Shown one piece after another: positions 8,238-17,208 of a stretch of 64,000 bases of DNA. The DNA is from Candidatus Ruthturnera sp. Tsphm01. Lineage in GTDB: Bacteria > Pseudomonadota > Gammaproteobacteria > PS1 > Pseudothioglobaceae. The notes beneath the pieces are model-generated. The model was not told where the DNA came from, made no database searches, and saw only the letters and a program-made list of their open reading frames with translations. The stretch is from positions 935,639 to 999,638 of the forward strand of contig CP125320.1 in the NCBI GenBank assembly GCA_030142985.1, given 5' to 3'. Position 1 is the stretch's first letter, and each line of letters begins with the position of its first letter. The position numbers were made by a program, and so were the translations under genes.

Positions 8238-8974
8238 TAAGTACAGATTTTACAAGACTCGTCTTTGTTTATTTTAATTTTTCTAAAAGAAAGGTCTAGC
8301 GCATCAATTAGCATTAATTTACCCACTAATTGCTCGCCTAAATTTAAAATGACTTTAATCGCTTGCAAGGCTTGCAATGAACCCATCATACCTGCAACTG
8401 GTGATAGTATGCCATTGTCAACGCAATTTTCATCAGAATTTCCTTTGGTTGAATACAAGCATTGATAGCAAGGCTGTGTTTGCTTGTAACCTTTAAATAC
8501 GGATAATTGCCCTTCAAAGCGGATGACTGCTGCTGATACTAACGGTGTTTTCTGCACAACGCAAGCCTTGTTAACTTTAAAGCGGGTATCAAAATTATCA
8601 GTACCATCTAAAACCACATCGGCCTTAGCTACCCAATCATTTAGATTGTTTTGGTTAAGTGTTGTAATCGTCGTGACTTTGATATTAGGATTAATGGCAA
8701 GCATTTTATCTTTAGCAGAGTCGACTTTTTTTCTACCAATATCATCTGTAAAATGAATGATTTGTCGTTGTAGGTTTGACAATTCAACTTCATCAAAATC
8801 AGCAATGATTAAATGCCCAACACCAGCAGAAGATAAATATAAGGCGCTGGGTGAGCCTAAACCACCCATGCCAATTAAAAGTAGAGTAGAGTTTTTAAGG
8901 GCTTGCTGCCCTTCTACGCCGATTTGGGGTAGAAGTATTTGGCGAGCGTATCTGAGTAGTTCTTGGTCGTTCAT
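8228..8974 (-). CDS. moeB: MoeB/ThiF-family adenylyltransferase (E1-like)
   Basis: 248 residues, the usual length. The Rossmann ATP site is IGMGGLGSPSALYL (about residues 33-46), followed by DFDEVELSNLQRQ with the ATP-contacting Asp and Arg, and DGTDNFDTR. A zinc site is formed by CYQC and CKIC. No catalytic-cysteine/rhodanese extension is seen. The enzyme adenylates the C-terminus of a small sulfur carrier, MoaD for molybdopterin or ThiS for thiazole; sequence alone does not decide between MoeB and ThiF. The start overlaps the msrA stop by 4 bp. The stop lies inside tRNA-Pro. Confidence 0.85.
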   Translation of the reverse strand: MNDQELLRYARQILLPQIGVEGQQALKNSTLLLIGMGGLGSPSALYLSSAGVGHLIIADFDEVELSNLQRQIIHFTDDIGRKKVDSAKDKMLAINPNIKVTTITTLNQNNLNDWVAKADVVLDGTDNFDTRFKVNKACVVQKTPLVSAAVIRFEGQLSVFKGYKQTQPCYQCLYSTKGNSDENCVDNGILSPVAGMMGSLQALQAIKVILNLGEQLVGKLMLIDALDLSFRKIKINKDESCKICTYGA

Positions 8975-9462
8975 TGGTTAAAGTACTTGGCCAGCTTGGG
9001 TGCGATTAGCATTTGACAATAAGGTTGTGATGAGTTGTTATTAAAATAATTTTGATGATAATTTTCAGCAAGATAAAACACATCTAGTTTTTCAACCTGC
9101 GTTACAATCTTATCACTCATTTGATTAATCATATCAATTACTTGGGATTGTTGCTCGTCATTGGTATAAAAAATGGCAGAACGATACTGCGTGCCACAGT
9201 CATTGCCTTGTTGGTTTGACGTGGTTGGGTCGTGTGTTTCAAAAAAAACATTTAGTAACGTCTTGAAAGATACTCTTGACTCGTCAAACTCAATTTCAAC
9301 CACCTCAGCATGCCCAGTTGTGCCTGTGCAAATATCTTGATAAGTGGGGTCAACAGTGTTGCCATTGCAATAACCAGAGGCGAGCTTAATAACTCCTTCA
9401 ATATGTTGAAAAATTGCCTCAACACACCAAAAACATCCACCAGCAAAGTAGGCTATTTGCAT
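8971..9462 (-). CDS. msrA: Peptide methionine (S)-S-oxide reductase
   Basis: 163 residues with the catalytic motif GGCFWCVEA at residues 8-16 (Cys11 nucleophile), GYCNGNTVDPTYQDIC, GHAEVVEIEFD and FFETHDPT. It reduces methionine-S-sulfoxide in oxidised proteins using thioredoxin. It overlaps moeB by 4 bp and is probably co-transcribed with it. It is divergent from the alkD-like gene, with only 41 bp between starts, so both promoters are packed into that gap. Confidence 0.95.
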   Translation of the reverse strand: MQIAYFAGGCFWCVEAIFQHIEGVIKLASGYCNGNTVDPTYQDICTGTTGHAEVVEIEFDESRVSFKTLLNVFFETHDPTTSNQQGNDCGTQYRSAIFYTNDEQQSQVIDMINQMSDKIVTQVEKLDVFYLAENYHQNYFNNNSSQPYCQMLIAPKLAKYFNQ

Positions 9463-9503
9463 GTATGATTGTCCGCTAATAAATTAAAGTATTAGTATAA
9501 CTG

Positions 9504-10208
9504 ATGAGCAACGATAAGATTATCTCACAACTAAAATCTTTTGCAACCGAACAAAAGCGGAAAACCAATGAATTATTCTTTAAAACTGGCAAGGGTGAGT
9601 ATTCTGAGTTTGACCAATTTATAGGTGTGTGTATGCCTCAAATTAGGCAAGTTGCTAAGCAGTATTTTAAAAGCATTGCTTATGACGAAATAGACAAACT
9701 TATTCATCATCCCATTCATGAAGTGCGCCACTGCGGTTTGATTATATTGGTGAATAAATATCAATCTGGTGATGAAGTATCTGTTTTTAAGTATTATCTA
9801 AAAAACATCAACTCGGTTAATAATTGGGATTTGGTTGATACCACCACGCCTCATATTGTGGGGGATTATATTGACCATCATCAAGACCAATTACCATTGT
9901 TGTTCAAGTTTTCAAAATCTAATGTTTTATGGGAAAAGCGCATTGCCATTGTCGCTACCTCTGCCTTTATTAAGCAAGGTGAATTTGAGCCAACTTTTCA
10001 AATTGCCAAAACCTTATTGACTGATACTCATGATTTAATTCACAAAGCCATTGGCTGGATGCTTAGAGAGGTGTACAAAAAAGACCATCAAGCAACGCAA
10101 CTATTTTTGCAAAAAAACTACAAGAAACTACCTAGAACGACTTTAAGATATGCCATAGAACACATGGCTGAAAACCAAAGACTACTTTATTTAAAAGGTA
10201 AATTTTAA
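9504..10208 (+). CDS. AlkD-like DNA alkylation repair protein
   Basis: 234 residues of HEAT-like helical repeats. The key AlkD residues are visible in the block INSVNNWDLVDTTTPHIVG, with the Trp and Asp that line the base-excision cleft, and in SNVLWEKRIAIVAT. Members remove N3/N7-alkylated bases without base flipping. The length fits the family. The stop overlaps the next start (TAATG), so it is the first gene of a three-gene set with the yqfO-like gene and the permease. Confidence 0.9.
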   Translation: MSNDKIISQLKSFATEQKRKTNELFFKTGKGEYSEFDQFIGVCMPQIRQVAKQYFKSIAYDEIDKLIHHPIHEVRHCGLIILVNKYQSGDEVSVFKYYLKNINSVNNWDLVDTTTPHIVGDYIDHHQDQLPLLFKFSKSNVLWEKRIAIVATSAFIKQGEFEPTFQIAKTLLTDTHDLIHKAIGWMLREVYKKDHQATQLFLQKNYKKLPRTTLRYAIEHMAENQRLLYLKGKF

Positions 10209-10520
10209 TGTTTCAAATCAGTTTTTATGTCCCTGAAACAGAACTAGAACTTGTAAAAAATGCTATGTTTGAAGCAGATGCTGGCAGGTTTGATGATTAT
10301 AAAAATTGCGCTTGGCAAACAATTGGTACAGGTCAATTTAAACCCATTAAAAAATGCCAATCCTGTAATTGGACAATTGGATAAACTTGAAACCATTAAA
10401 GAGTATAAAGTGGAGATGATATGTACAAATAATAATCTTAACTCGGCTATTAATGCTATGAAATCCGCACACCCTTACGAGCAAGTGGCTTACGCTGTTA
10501 TTAAAATGGAAAACCAATGA
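10208..10520 (+). pseudogene. YqfO/NIF3-insert-like small protein with a frameshift in an A6 run
   Basis: The N-terminal half reads MFQISFYVPETELELVKNAM and continues to GTGQFKPIKK in frame 0; the second half, NANPVIGQLDKLETIKEYKV to SAHPYEQVAYAVIKMENQ, is one frame away. Removing one A from the six-A run near 10,350 joins them into a normal 103-residue YqfO-type protein (CutA/PII-like fold, function unknown). Both ends keep tight overlaps with neighbours (TAATG at the start, ATGA at the end). It may be a genuine mutation, transcriptional slippage on the A-run, or a sequence error. Confidence 0.8.
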
Positions 10521-11599
10521 ATACTAATACAAAAAAACCCTTTGAGCATGGATTTATGATGAGTTTATTACTCTTGGCTATTGGCGGATTAATTTGGCTA
10601 TTTACGCCTTTTATCTCAGCCTTGTTTTTATCACTGATGATTGCTATTGCAACCTTTTCAAAGTATGAGAAATTGCAAAATAAATTTTCACCCAATAGTT
10701 CGGCGTTACTAACAACACTACTGGTAACGATTGTTTTAATTTTGCCATTAGGTTATATTTTATTAATAAGCACACTGGAAATTTCTACCTTGATACAAAC
10801 CATCAATCATGATTTTAACTTTGATAAAATCACTCAAATTTTTAATCAAACCGTTGCCAAACTCCCCTTACCAGACGCCATTAAAAGCACTTTAAGCACT
10901 GCGTTAAATAACAATTTAGGAGCCTTAATCATTGGCATTAAAGATTTCTCTATTGTCATACTTAAAAGTATTGTATCGCTATCATCACATTTTGTATTGT
11001 TTTTGATCATTGTTATTTTTACGCTTTATTACTTTTATATCGATGGTAAAAAAATTGTAAAACACATCAAAAACTTATCGCCACTTGAGGTATATTTAAA
11101 TAATATCTTACTAAACCAGTTTAAAAATTTATCCATTACACTGGTAGGTAGTGTGTTTTTGATTGCCCTATTACAAGGCGTTATATTCTCAATCACGGTT
11201 ATGGCTATTGGATTACCTGCCCTATATTTTGGTATTGCAATGGCGTTGGCTAGTTTTATACCCTTATTGGGTGGTTTAATTATTTGGCTACCGTTGAGTT
11301 TGTATTTATACACCCAAGGTCAAACAATTGATGCGCTGATTGTTGCACTCTCTGGCGCTGTTGTGATTGGCTTTATTGTTGATAATTTGGCTCGACCTAG
11401 TATCATCAAACTCTTATCTAAGAAATCCAGTGGCACAAATACACTAGACCATACTCTAATCACGGTGCTATCTACCTTGGCTGGCATTATACAATTTGGC
11501 ATTTTAGGTTTGTTTATTGGTCCTATTATTGCGGCGATGGCTATTAGTATTTTTGATATTTACAGTATTAAATATAATAAAAATAGATTTGACTCATAA
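10517..11599 (+). CDS. AI-2E-type (PerM/YdiK family) membrane permease
   Basis: 360 residues with about eight hydrophobic segments: two at the N-terminus (residues 14-50), one near 65-85, a long extramembrane part (90-150), then a membrane bundle from 155 onward. Family hallmarks include GLPALYFGIAMALASFIPLLG and the DNLARPSIIK motif followed by a final pair of helices. Family members include the quorum-signal exporter TqsA and sodium/proton antiporters, so the substrate is not predictable. Translation is coupled to the upstream frameshifted gene through ATGA. Confidence 0.88.
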   Translation: MNTNTKKPFEHGFMMSLLLLAIGGLIWLFTPFISALFLSLMIAIATFSKYEKLQNKFSPNSSALLTTLLVTIVLILPLGYILLISTLEISTLIQTINHDFNFDKITQIFNQTVAKLPLPDAIKSTLSTALNNNLGALIIGIKDFSIVILKSIVSLSSHFVLFLIIVIFTLYYFYIDGKKIVKHIKNLSPLEVYLNNILLNQFKNLSITLVGSVFLIALLQGVIFSITVMAIGLPALYFGIAMALASFIPLLGGLIIWLPLSLYLYTQGQTIDALIVALSGAVVIGFIVDNLARPSIIKLLSKKSSGTNTLDHTLITVLSTLAGIIQFGILGLFIGPIIAAMAISIFDIYSIKYNKNRFDS

Positions 11600-11666
11600 G
11601 CATGCTTACCAAAAATAGCTTATTATATTTGTCTATAATAGTGGGCTTTAACCAAGCGTTATAACC

Positions 11667-12137
11667 ATGCTCAAAAGACTTGTTGAATTTTTAAAAAACA
11701 ATTATCCTGATGCCAATATTGAAGAATATTTAGATGCAAAATACATCCAACTTAACAATCCCCAACTTAAGCAAATTGCTAATGCACTTCAAAGTGGCAA
11801 ATTAAACACAACACCTGCATCAAATTGCAGCGCAAGTCACTTTATTTTTCATTTTGGTTCAACCTTTATTTTGCTACAAAAAAATACAACAAATTCAGAC
11901 GCCGCCTATCAAGCAGAACTCGCTTGGGAAACTGACTTTTTATCAGTTAGGTCTGTTAGAGATAAAGCCAAAGGTTTCTATTTTATTAATTTTGAATTTG
12001 ATGATAATTACAACACAACCCTACAAGAAACAAAGAAGGTTATCAAAGGCCATGTGAATAATATGGCTAAAAATCAAGCAATTATTGACAAAGTAATGCC
12101 AGTATTAAAAGGCTTTATGTCGGCAATAAGTGATTGA
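11667..12137 (+). CDS. Conserved-looking hypothetical protein
   Basis: 156 residues, soluble, no signal peptide or membrane segment. It begins MLKRLVEFLKNNYPDANIEE and has a central stretch SHFIFHFGSTFILLQKNTTN. Composition and codon use match its neighbours, so it is probably a real gene. It lies between the permease and a field of IS remnants. I do not recognise a domain. Confidence 0.6.
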   Translation: MLKRLVEFLKNNYPDANIEEYLDAKYIQLNNPQLKQIANALQSGKLNTTPASNCSASHFIFHFGSTFILLQKNTTNSDAAYQAELAWETDFLSVRSVRDKAKGFYFINFEFDDNYNTTLQETKKVIKGHVNNMAKNQAIIDKVMPVLKGFMSAISD

Positions 12138-12185
12138 CAGGCAGTTTAGCCATGCCTATAAATTTCAGCAAATTCTCAGCACTAT

Positions 12186-12521
12186 TGTAATACCATTTCC
12201 CGCACAACTTTTAAGCAGAATCTCGACTGTTCGCAGTTATTTTTACCCCTGATTGGTTGATTTATTATACCAACAAATGCAAATCTAGACACTCTTGTCT
12301 AACAGTGCGATTAAACCTCTCAACATAGGTATTTTGAGTTGGCTTTCCTGGCTGATGTATCTTAGTTCAATATCACGCCCTTGTGCCCAATCTCGTAGTG
12401 CTTGAGAGATATATTCAGGACCATTATCACATCTTATAGTTTTGGGTTTACCACGCCACTCAATTAAACGCTCTAGTGATTGGATCACTCGTCTTGCTGG
12501 CAGTGATAAATCTACATCAAT
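12186..12521 (-). pseudogene. IS3-family (IS407-type) transposase remnant with one terminus
   Basis: Minus-strand fragments carry DLSLPARRVIQSLERLIEWR, IRCDNGPEYISQALRDWAQG and, after a frameshift, [19 protein letters not shown]. These are the DDE core of an IS3 transposase. The outer end TGTAATACC at 12,186 looks like its terminal repeat. The other end is cut exactly where IS256 copy B begins (12,522), so IS256 inserted into or next to it. No complete protein is possible. Confidence 0.8.
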
Positions 12522-13874
12522 GGGTAGTGTAAATTCTTTTCTGTAAATTCAAAGTGTTCACCACCCTCTATTCTATTGTTTTTTTCGAGAAAATAATGGA
12601 GTTGACAGCGATGAACAGAACAAATGATAGTGAATTTAGTACAATTAATGGAGATAATTTAGCCAGCGTGCACGAACTAATCTCAACTTACGGGATGGAA
12701 GCCATACCTCAAGCCATGGAAATCTTGTTTAACGAGGCGATGCTAATAGAGCGAGCCCAGCACTTGGGTGCTGGGCATTATCAGCGCAGCAACAATAGAA
12801 TTGATTATGCCAATGGCTATAAATCCAAGCGAATTAAAACTTGCATTGGTGAGTTGGATTTGTCAGTACCACAAACAAGAAGCAGTGATTTTTACCCCAA
12901 TTGCTTAGAAAAAGGCTTGCGCTCTGAAAGAGCGCTAAACATTACCCTTAGTGAAATGTATGTTGGTGGCGTTAGCACACGTAGGGTGAGTAAAATCATT
13001 GAATCAATGTGTGGTACTAGTGTGTCTTCACAAATGGTTGTCCAACGCTGCTAAAAAGTTGGATGAAGCCTTAAATGCTTGGCGAGAAAGGCCTTTAGGT
13101 AAAATTGACTATTTAATGGTTGACGCTCGCTATGAGCAAGTACGAGTAGATGCTTTAGTTCGTGACTGCGCCGTTCTTATTGCACTTGGTATTGATGACC
13201 AAGGCAAGCGTGAGGTATTGGGTGTACAGGTTAGTTTGAGTGAAGCAGAGGTGTATTGGCGAGAGTTTTTGTTCAGTTTGCAAAAGCGTGGATTGCACGG
13301 CGTTAAGTTAATGATTAGTGATGCTTATAGTGGTATTAAAGCCGCTAGAAAGACAGTCATGCCAGGCGTACCTTGGCAACGTTGTCAGTTTCATTTACAA
13401 CAGAATGCGCAGGCTTATATCACCAAGCAAAGCAAGAAGAAACAAGTGGCAGTAGACATACGCGCCATCTTTAATGCACCAACGGTAATGAAGCAAAAAG
13501 ACAATTGGATTTGTTGATTGATAAGTATCAGAGCAGTATGCCAAAGCTAACACAGTGGGCTGAAGACAACGTCCCTGAGGGCTTAAGCGTATTTGGTTTG
13601 GACTTGTGTGAATTTAACAGGAAAAGGCTAAGGACAAGTAATATGATCGAGCGACTTAATCAAAGTGTCAAACAACGCACTAAAGTGACTAAAATATTTG
13701 CTAATGAGGATTCTTGTTTGAGATTAGTAACGGCAGTCATTATGGAAATCTCAGATGAATGGCGAAGTGGAAAATCTTATTTGTCTTTGGAGAGTAATAA
13801 CTGGTAGTTTTTTTTTAATGAACGAGAAATCGATGGAATAGATGGCAATTTACAGAAAGAAGTTTACTTGACCC
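12522..13874 (+). mobile_element. IS256-family insertion sequence, copy B (1353 bp)
   Basis: Complete terminal repeats: left GGGTAGTGTAAATTC with a following TTTTCTGTAAATTC, right the complement of GGGTCAAGTAAACTTC with TTTCTGTAAATT. This is the fuller of the two copies. It lies between two different IS3 fragments, and no 8-9 bp target duplication is visible. It is inverted relative to copy A, so recombination between the two could invert 3,352-12,521. Confidence 0.9.
12596..13807 (+). pseudogene. IS256-family transposase with two frameshifts, copy B
   Basis: All three frame segments have the same translated sequence as copy A, including the +1 change after SSVSSQMV-type residues near 13,040 and the -1 change near 13,485. 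Catalytic motifs are as in copy A. Because both copies share both lesions, the lesions predate the duplication. The start is placed at the internal Met (12,596) after the GAGAAA tract. Confidence 0.88.
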
Positions 13875-13880
13875 AAACCA

Positions 13881-14590
13881 ATGAATGAATCAACCAAAGC
13901 AATCATTAAATCTATGAGACAAATAGCACTTGAAACAGGCTACACTTACGGCAGAAGACGCTTACAGCGTCAGCTTAATGCGCAAGGCCATCGAATTGGC
14001 ACTCATCGTACTGCTACGTTAATGAACAAGACTAATATTAAGGCCATACGACCTAAAAAACATCATTATTATCCCAATACTGGCAAGTTACATAAAAAAG
14101 CTGACAATCTGCTTAATCGTGATTTTAATCAACAAAAAAGCAACACTCACTGGGTGGGTGATATTACTTATATCAAAACCTATCAGGGCTGGAGTTATTT
14201 AGCCAGTGTCCTTGATTTGGCTTTAAGACAGGTTGTTGGATAGGTTTTGTCAAAACAGCCTAATGCTAAATTAGTACGAGATGCACTGGATAACGCCATT
14301 AATCGATACAAACCAAACACAAAGTATTTGATGTTTCATTCAGATCAAGGGACTCAATACTCTTTTAAAACTTTTATTGATTATTGTAGCGATAATAACA
14401 TCACTCAAAGCATGAGTAGAAAAGGTAATTGCGGATAATGCCGTCATGGAGCGATTCTTTAGAAGTTTGAAGACTGAGCGATTAAATTATCAAAGTTTTG
14501 CAAATCACTTTAAGGTAGTGCAAAATGTAGAGAGTTATATTTACTTTTATAACTACAAGAGGATTCATTCAGCGATTGGGTATTTAGGAT
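13881..14590 (+). pseudogene. IS3-family transposase OrfB remnant (a different IS3 subgroup)
   Basis: Broken frames give the HTH_21/IS3 N-part (ETGYTYGRRRLQRQLNAQGH), the first Asp region NTHWVGDITYIKTYQGWSYL, the second Asp region MFHSDQGTQYSFKTFIDYC, and the Glu region AVMERFFRSLKTERLN to YNYKRIHSAIGYL. Stops interrupt at 14,241 and 14,436. The 5' end is lost at the IS256 border, and the 3' end changes abruptly near 14,590 into another IS fragment. It is non-functional. Confidence 0.85.
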
Positions 14591-14594
14591 TATC

Positions 14595-14715
14595 AATATC
14601 GTTTTGGATATGGACAGATAGCCAAGATGGCTTGACATCTCCTCTTCGCTGGCAGTTTGAATAACCTCACGCAGGATGTTTTTAAATTCATCTGCAATGT
14701 TATCAAACTAGGTAA
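14595..14715 (-). pseudogene. N-terminal fragment of another IS256-type transposase
   Basis: The minus strand reads FDNIADEFKNILREVIQTAS followed by EEEMSSHLGYLS, the typical N-terminal helix and GY motif of mutator-type transposases. It does not match the two full IS256 copies, so it is a separate relic. It joins the IS3 remnant head to head. The remaining sequence to the lon stop at 14,872 is AT-rich with nothing I can name. Confidence 0.5.
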
Positions 14716-14871
14716 ATTCCCTTATTTTGATTTGTCTTTTTAGTTCTGTTTTGGTTGATTAAACTCATTTGTGTTTCTCTTTATTTTTTAATGCATTTAA
14801 TTTTATAGAATCAAATGCTTTTTAAGGATTTACACAGTTTAATTTATACCCCATTTTTTATAGATTAGATG

Positions 14872-17208
14872 TTATTTCTCTAAAGCAATGTCCAGCACTT
14901 CATCAATCCACTTCACTTGAATAACCTTAAGTTTGCCTTTGATTTTCAAAGGCACTTCAGACAATTCACGCTCGTTATCATCAGGGATAATCACTGTTTT
15001 AATGCCACCACGCAATGCAGCTAACATTTTCTCCTTCAGCCCACCAATTGGGGTAACTTCACCTCGAAGCGTAATCTCCCCTGTCATGGCAACATCGGCT
15101 TTGACCTTTCTACCTGTGAGTACTGATACCAATGCTGTTGTCATCGCTGCACCTGCACTAGGCCCGTCTTTTGGTGTTGCACCATCAGGCACGTGAATGT
15201 GAATGTCTAGTTTTTCATCAAAATTTTCATCAATACCAAATTTCTTGGCTCTACTTCTAACCACAGATTTTGCTGCTTGGATTGATTCTTGCATGACATC
15301 ACCTAATTGGCCTGTATAGTTGAGTTTACCTTTGCCTTTATAAGCTGTCGCCTCAATGGTTAATAAATCCCCACCCACTGAAGTCCAAGCAAGCCCTGTT
15401 ACTTCACCCACTTGATTATTTTGTTCAGCCAGTCCAAAACGAAACTTCCTTACGCCTAAATATTTTGTCAAGCTTTTAATATCAATATTGGCTTTGATTT
15501 TACGTTTTTTTAAAACCACTTCCTTGACCACTTTTCGACAAATAGTGCTAATCGTTCTACTCAAACCACGCACACCTGCTTCACGTGTATAGTAGCGAAT
15601 AATATCTAAAATAGCACCATCTTGGAACTTAATTTCACTGTCCTTAATGCCATTACCAGTCATTGCTTTTTTAATTAAATGACGCTTGGCAATTTCAATT
15701 TTTTCATCTTCAGTATAGCCAGACAATTCAATAATTTCCATTCTATCTAAAAGTGGCTGTGGCAAATCAAGTGAGTTGGCAGTTGCCACAAACATCACTT
15801 GTGATAAGTCATAATCAATCTCTAAATAATGGTCATTAAAAGTGTGGTTTTGTTCTGGGTCTAACACTTCTAACATCGCCGAAGAAGGATCACCACGATA
15901 ATCACTTGCCATTTTTTCAATCTCGTCTAACAAGAAAAGCGGGTTTTTGACTTTCGCTTTTTGCATTTTTTGTATGATTGAGCCTGGCATGGCACCAATA
16001 TAAGTACGCCTATGACCACGAATTTCTGCCTCATCTCGAACACCACCAAGCGCCATGCGAACGTATTTACGATTAACCGCTCTAGCAATAGATTCGCCTA
16101 AAGAGGTTTTACCCACACCCGGAGGACCTACTAAACACAAAATATTAGCCTTGTTATGAGTGACACGTGTTTGTACTGCTAAATGCTCTAAGATGCGCTC
16201 TTTAACTTTATCCAAGCCATAGTGATCATTATCAAGAATTTTTTGCGCCTTGTTAAGATCCTTGTTAATAATGGTTTTATTTTTCCATGGCGTATCGCAT
16301 AAGTTTTCAATATAAGTGCGAATAATAGAAGCATCAGATGAATGTGATGACATACGCGAAAGTTTCTTTAGCTCACTTTGTGCTTTTTCCTTAGCCTCTT
16401 TTGACATCTTAGCTTTATTAATACTGGTTTGTAATTCCTCAATTTCATTCTCATCTTCAGCTTGACCCAGCTCTTTTTGAATGGATTTCATTTGTTCATT
16501 TAAATAATAATCACGCTGATTAGACTCCATTTGCTTGCGCACGCGTGATTGAATTTTCTTCTCAGTGCCTAATACATCAATCTCACCTTGAATGACTGAT
16601 AAGATTTTATTAAGCCTGTCTTGAGCATTATCATCACCTAATAAAGCTTGTTTCTCAGATACTTTAAGGCTCAAATTAGAAATAATCACGTCACTAAAAC
16701 GCTCAACATCGCTCACTTCTTGTAACACTTTGAGCACCTCTTCTGGCACTCTTTTATTTAACTTAATATAATTCTCAAAACCGTTTAACGCTAAGCGCAT
16801 CATTGCTTTTATTTCAGTATCATTATTTGACTTTAAACTAAATTCACTCAAACTCACCTCAGAAAAACCATCAACTTGTACAATTTGTTCAATCTTAGCA
16901 CGTCTAACCCCTTCAACCAAAACTTTGATGGTGCCATCGGGTAATTTTAACATTTGTAAAATAGTTGCTAACGTACCCACTTGATGCAAATCATCGCCCG
17001 AAGGCTCTTCTACCTTATCATCTTTTTGAGTTACTAAAAAAATGTACTTATTGGTACCCATTGCTTGAGTGATTGCATTGACAGAGGTCTTTCTGCCAAC
17101 AAATAATGGCATAACGGTATGGGGGAAAACCACCACATCTCTTAAAGGTAATAGTGGGATATTACCTTTGCTTAAATCAATTTGTTCGTTGGTGAACTCT
17201 GTTCCCAT
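14872..17208 (-). CDS. lon: ATP-dependent protease La
   Basis: 778 residues, normal for LonA. The N-domain starts at IPLLPLRDVVVFPHTVMPL, with coiled helices near 190-300. The AAA+ module has Walker A GPPGVGKTSLG near residue 355 and Walker B PLFLLDEIEKM. The protease domain has catalytic Ser in DGPSAGAAMTTAL near 670 and catalytic Lys in the later GGLKEKMLAA block. Cytosolic hexamer that degrades misfolded and regulatory proteins. Its start lies 37 bp inside the end of hflX, so the two are translationally coupled at the end of the tig-clpP-clpX-hflX-lon run. IS debris begins right after its 3' end. Confidence 0.97.
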   Translation of the reverse strand: MGTEFTNEQIDLSKGNIPLLPLRDVVVFPHTVMPLFVGRKTSVNAITQAMGTNKYIFLVTQKDDKVEEPSGDDLHQVGTLATILQMLKLPDGTIKVLVEGVRRAKIEQIVQVDGFSEVSLSEFSLKSNNDTEIKAMMRLALNGFENYIKLNKRVPEEVLKVLQEVSDVERFSDVIISNLSLKVSEKQALLGDDNAQDRLNKILSVIQGEIDVLGTEKKIQSRVRKQMESNQRDYYLNEQMKSIQKELGQAEDENEIEELQTSINKAKMSKEAKEKAQSELKKLSRMSSHSSDASIIRTYIENLCDTPWKNKTIINKDLNKAQKILDNDHYGLDKVKERILEHLAVQTRVTHNKANILCLVGPPGVGKTSLGESIARAVNRKYVRMALGGVRDEAEIRGHRRTYIGAMPGSIIQKMQKAKVKNPLFLLDEIEKMASDYRGDPSSAMLEVLDPEQNHTFNDHYLEIDYDLSQVMFVATANSLDLPQPLLDRMEIIELSGYTEDEKIEIAKRHLIKKAMTGNGIKDSEIKFQDGAILDIIRYYTREAGVRGLSRTISTICRKVVKEVVLKKRKIKANIDIKSLTKYLGVRKFRFGLAEQNNQVGEVTGLAWTSVGGDLLTIEATAYKGKGKLNYTGQLGDVMQESIQAAKSVVRSRAKKFGIDENFDEKLDIHIHVPDGATPKDGPSAGAAMTTALVSVLTGRKVKADVAMTGEITLRGEVTPIGGLKEKMLAALRGGIKTVIIPDDNERELSEVPLKIKGKLKVIQVKWIDEVLDIALEK

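Noticed and set aside
10501..11502. Minus-strand frames across the permease
   Set aside because: They are antisense to a membrane protein with clear family motifs and lack start signals.
3352..13874. Recent inversion between the two IS256 copies as the cause of missing target duplications
   Set aside because: I exchanged the flanks on paper as an inversion would require, and the 8-bp neighbours still do not match. The inversion potential remains but past inversion is not supported.
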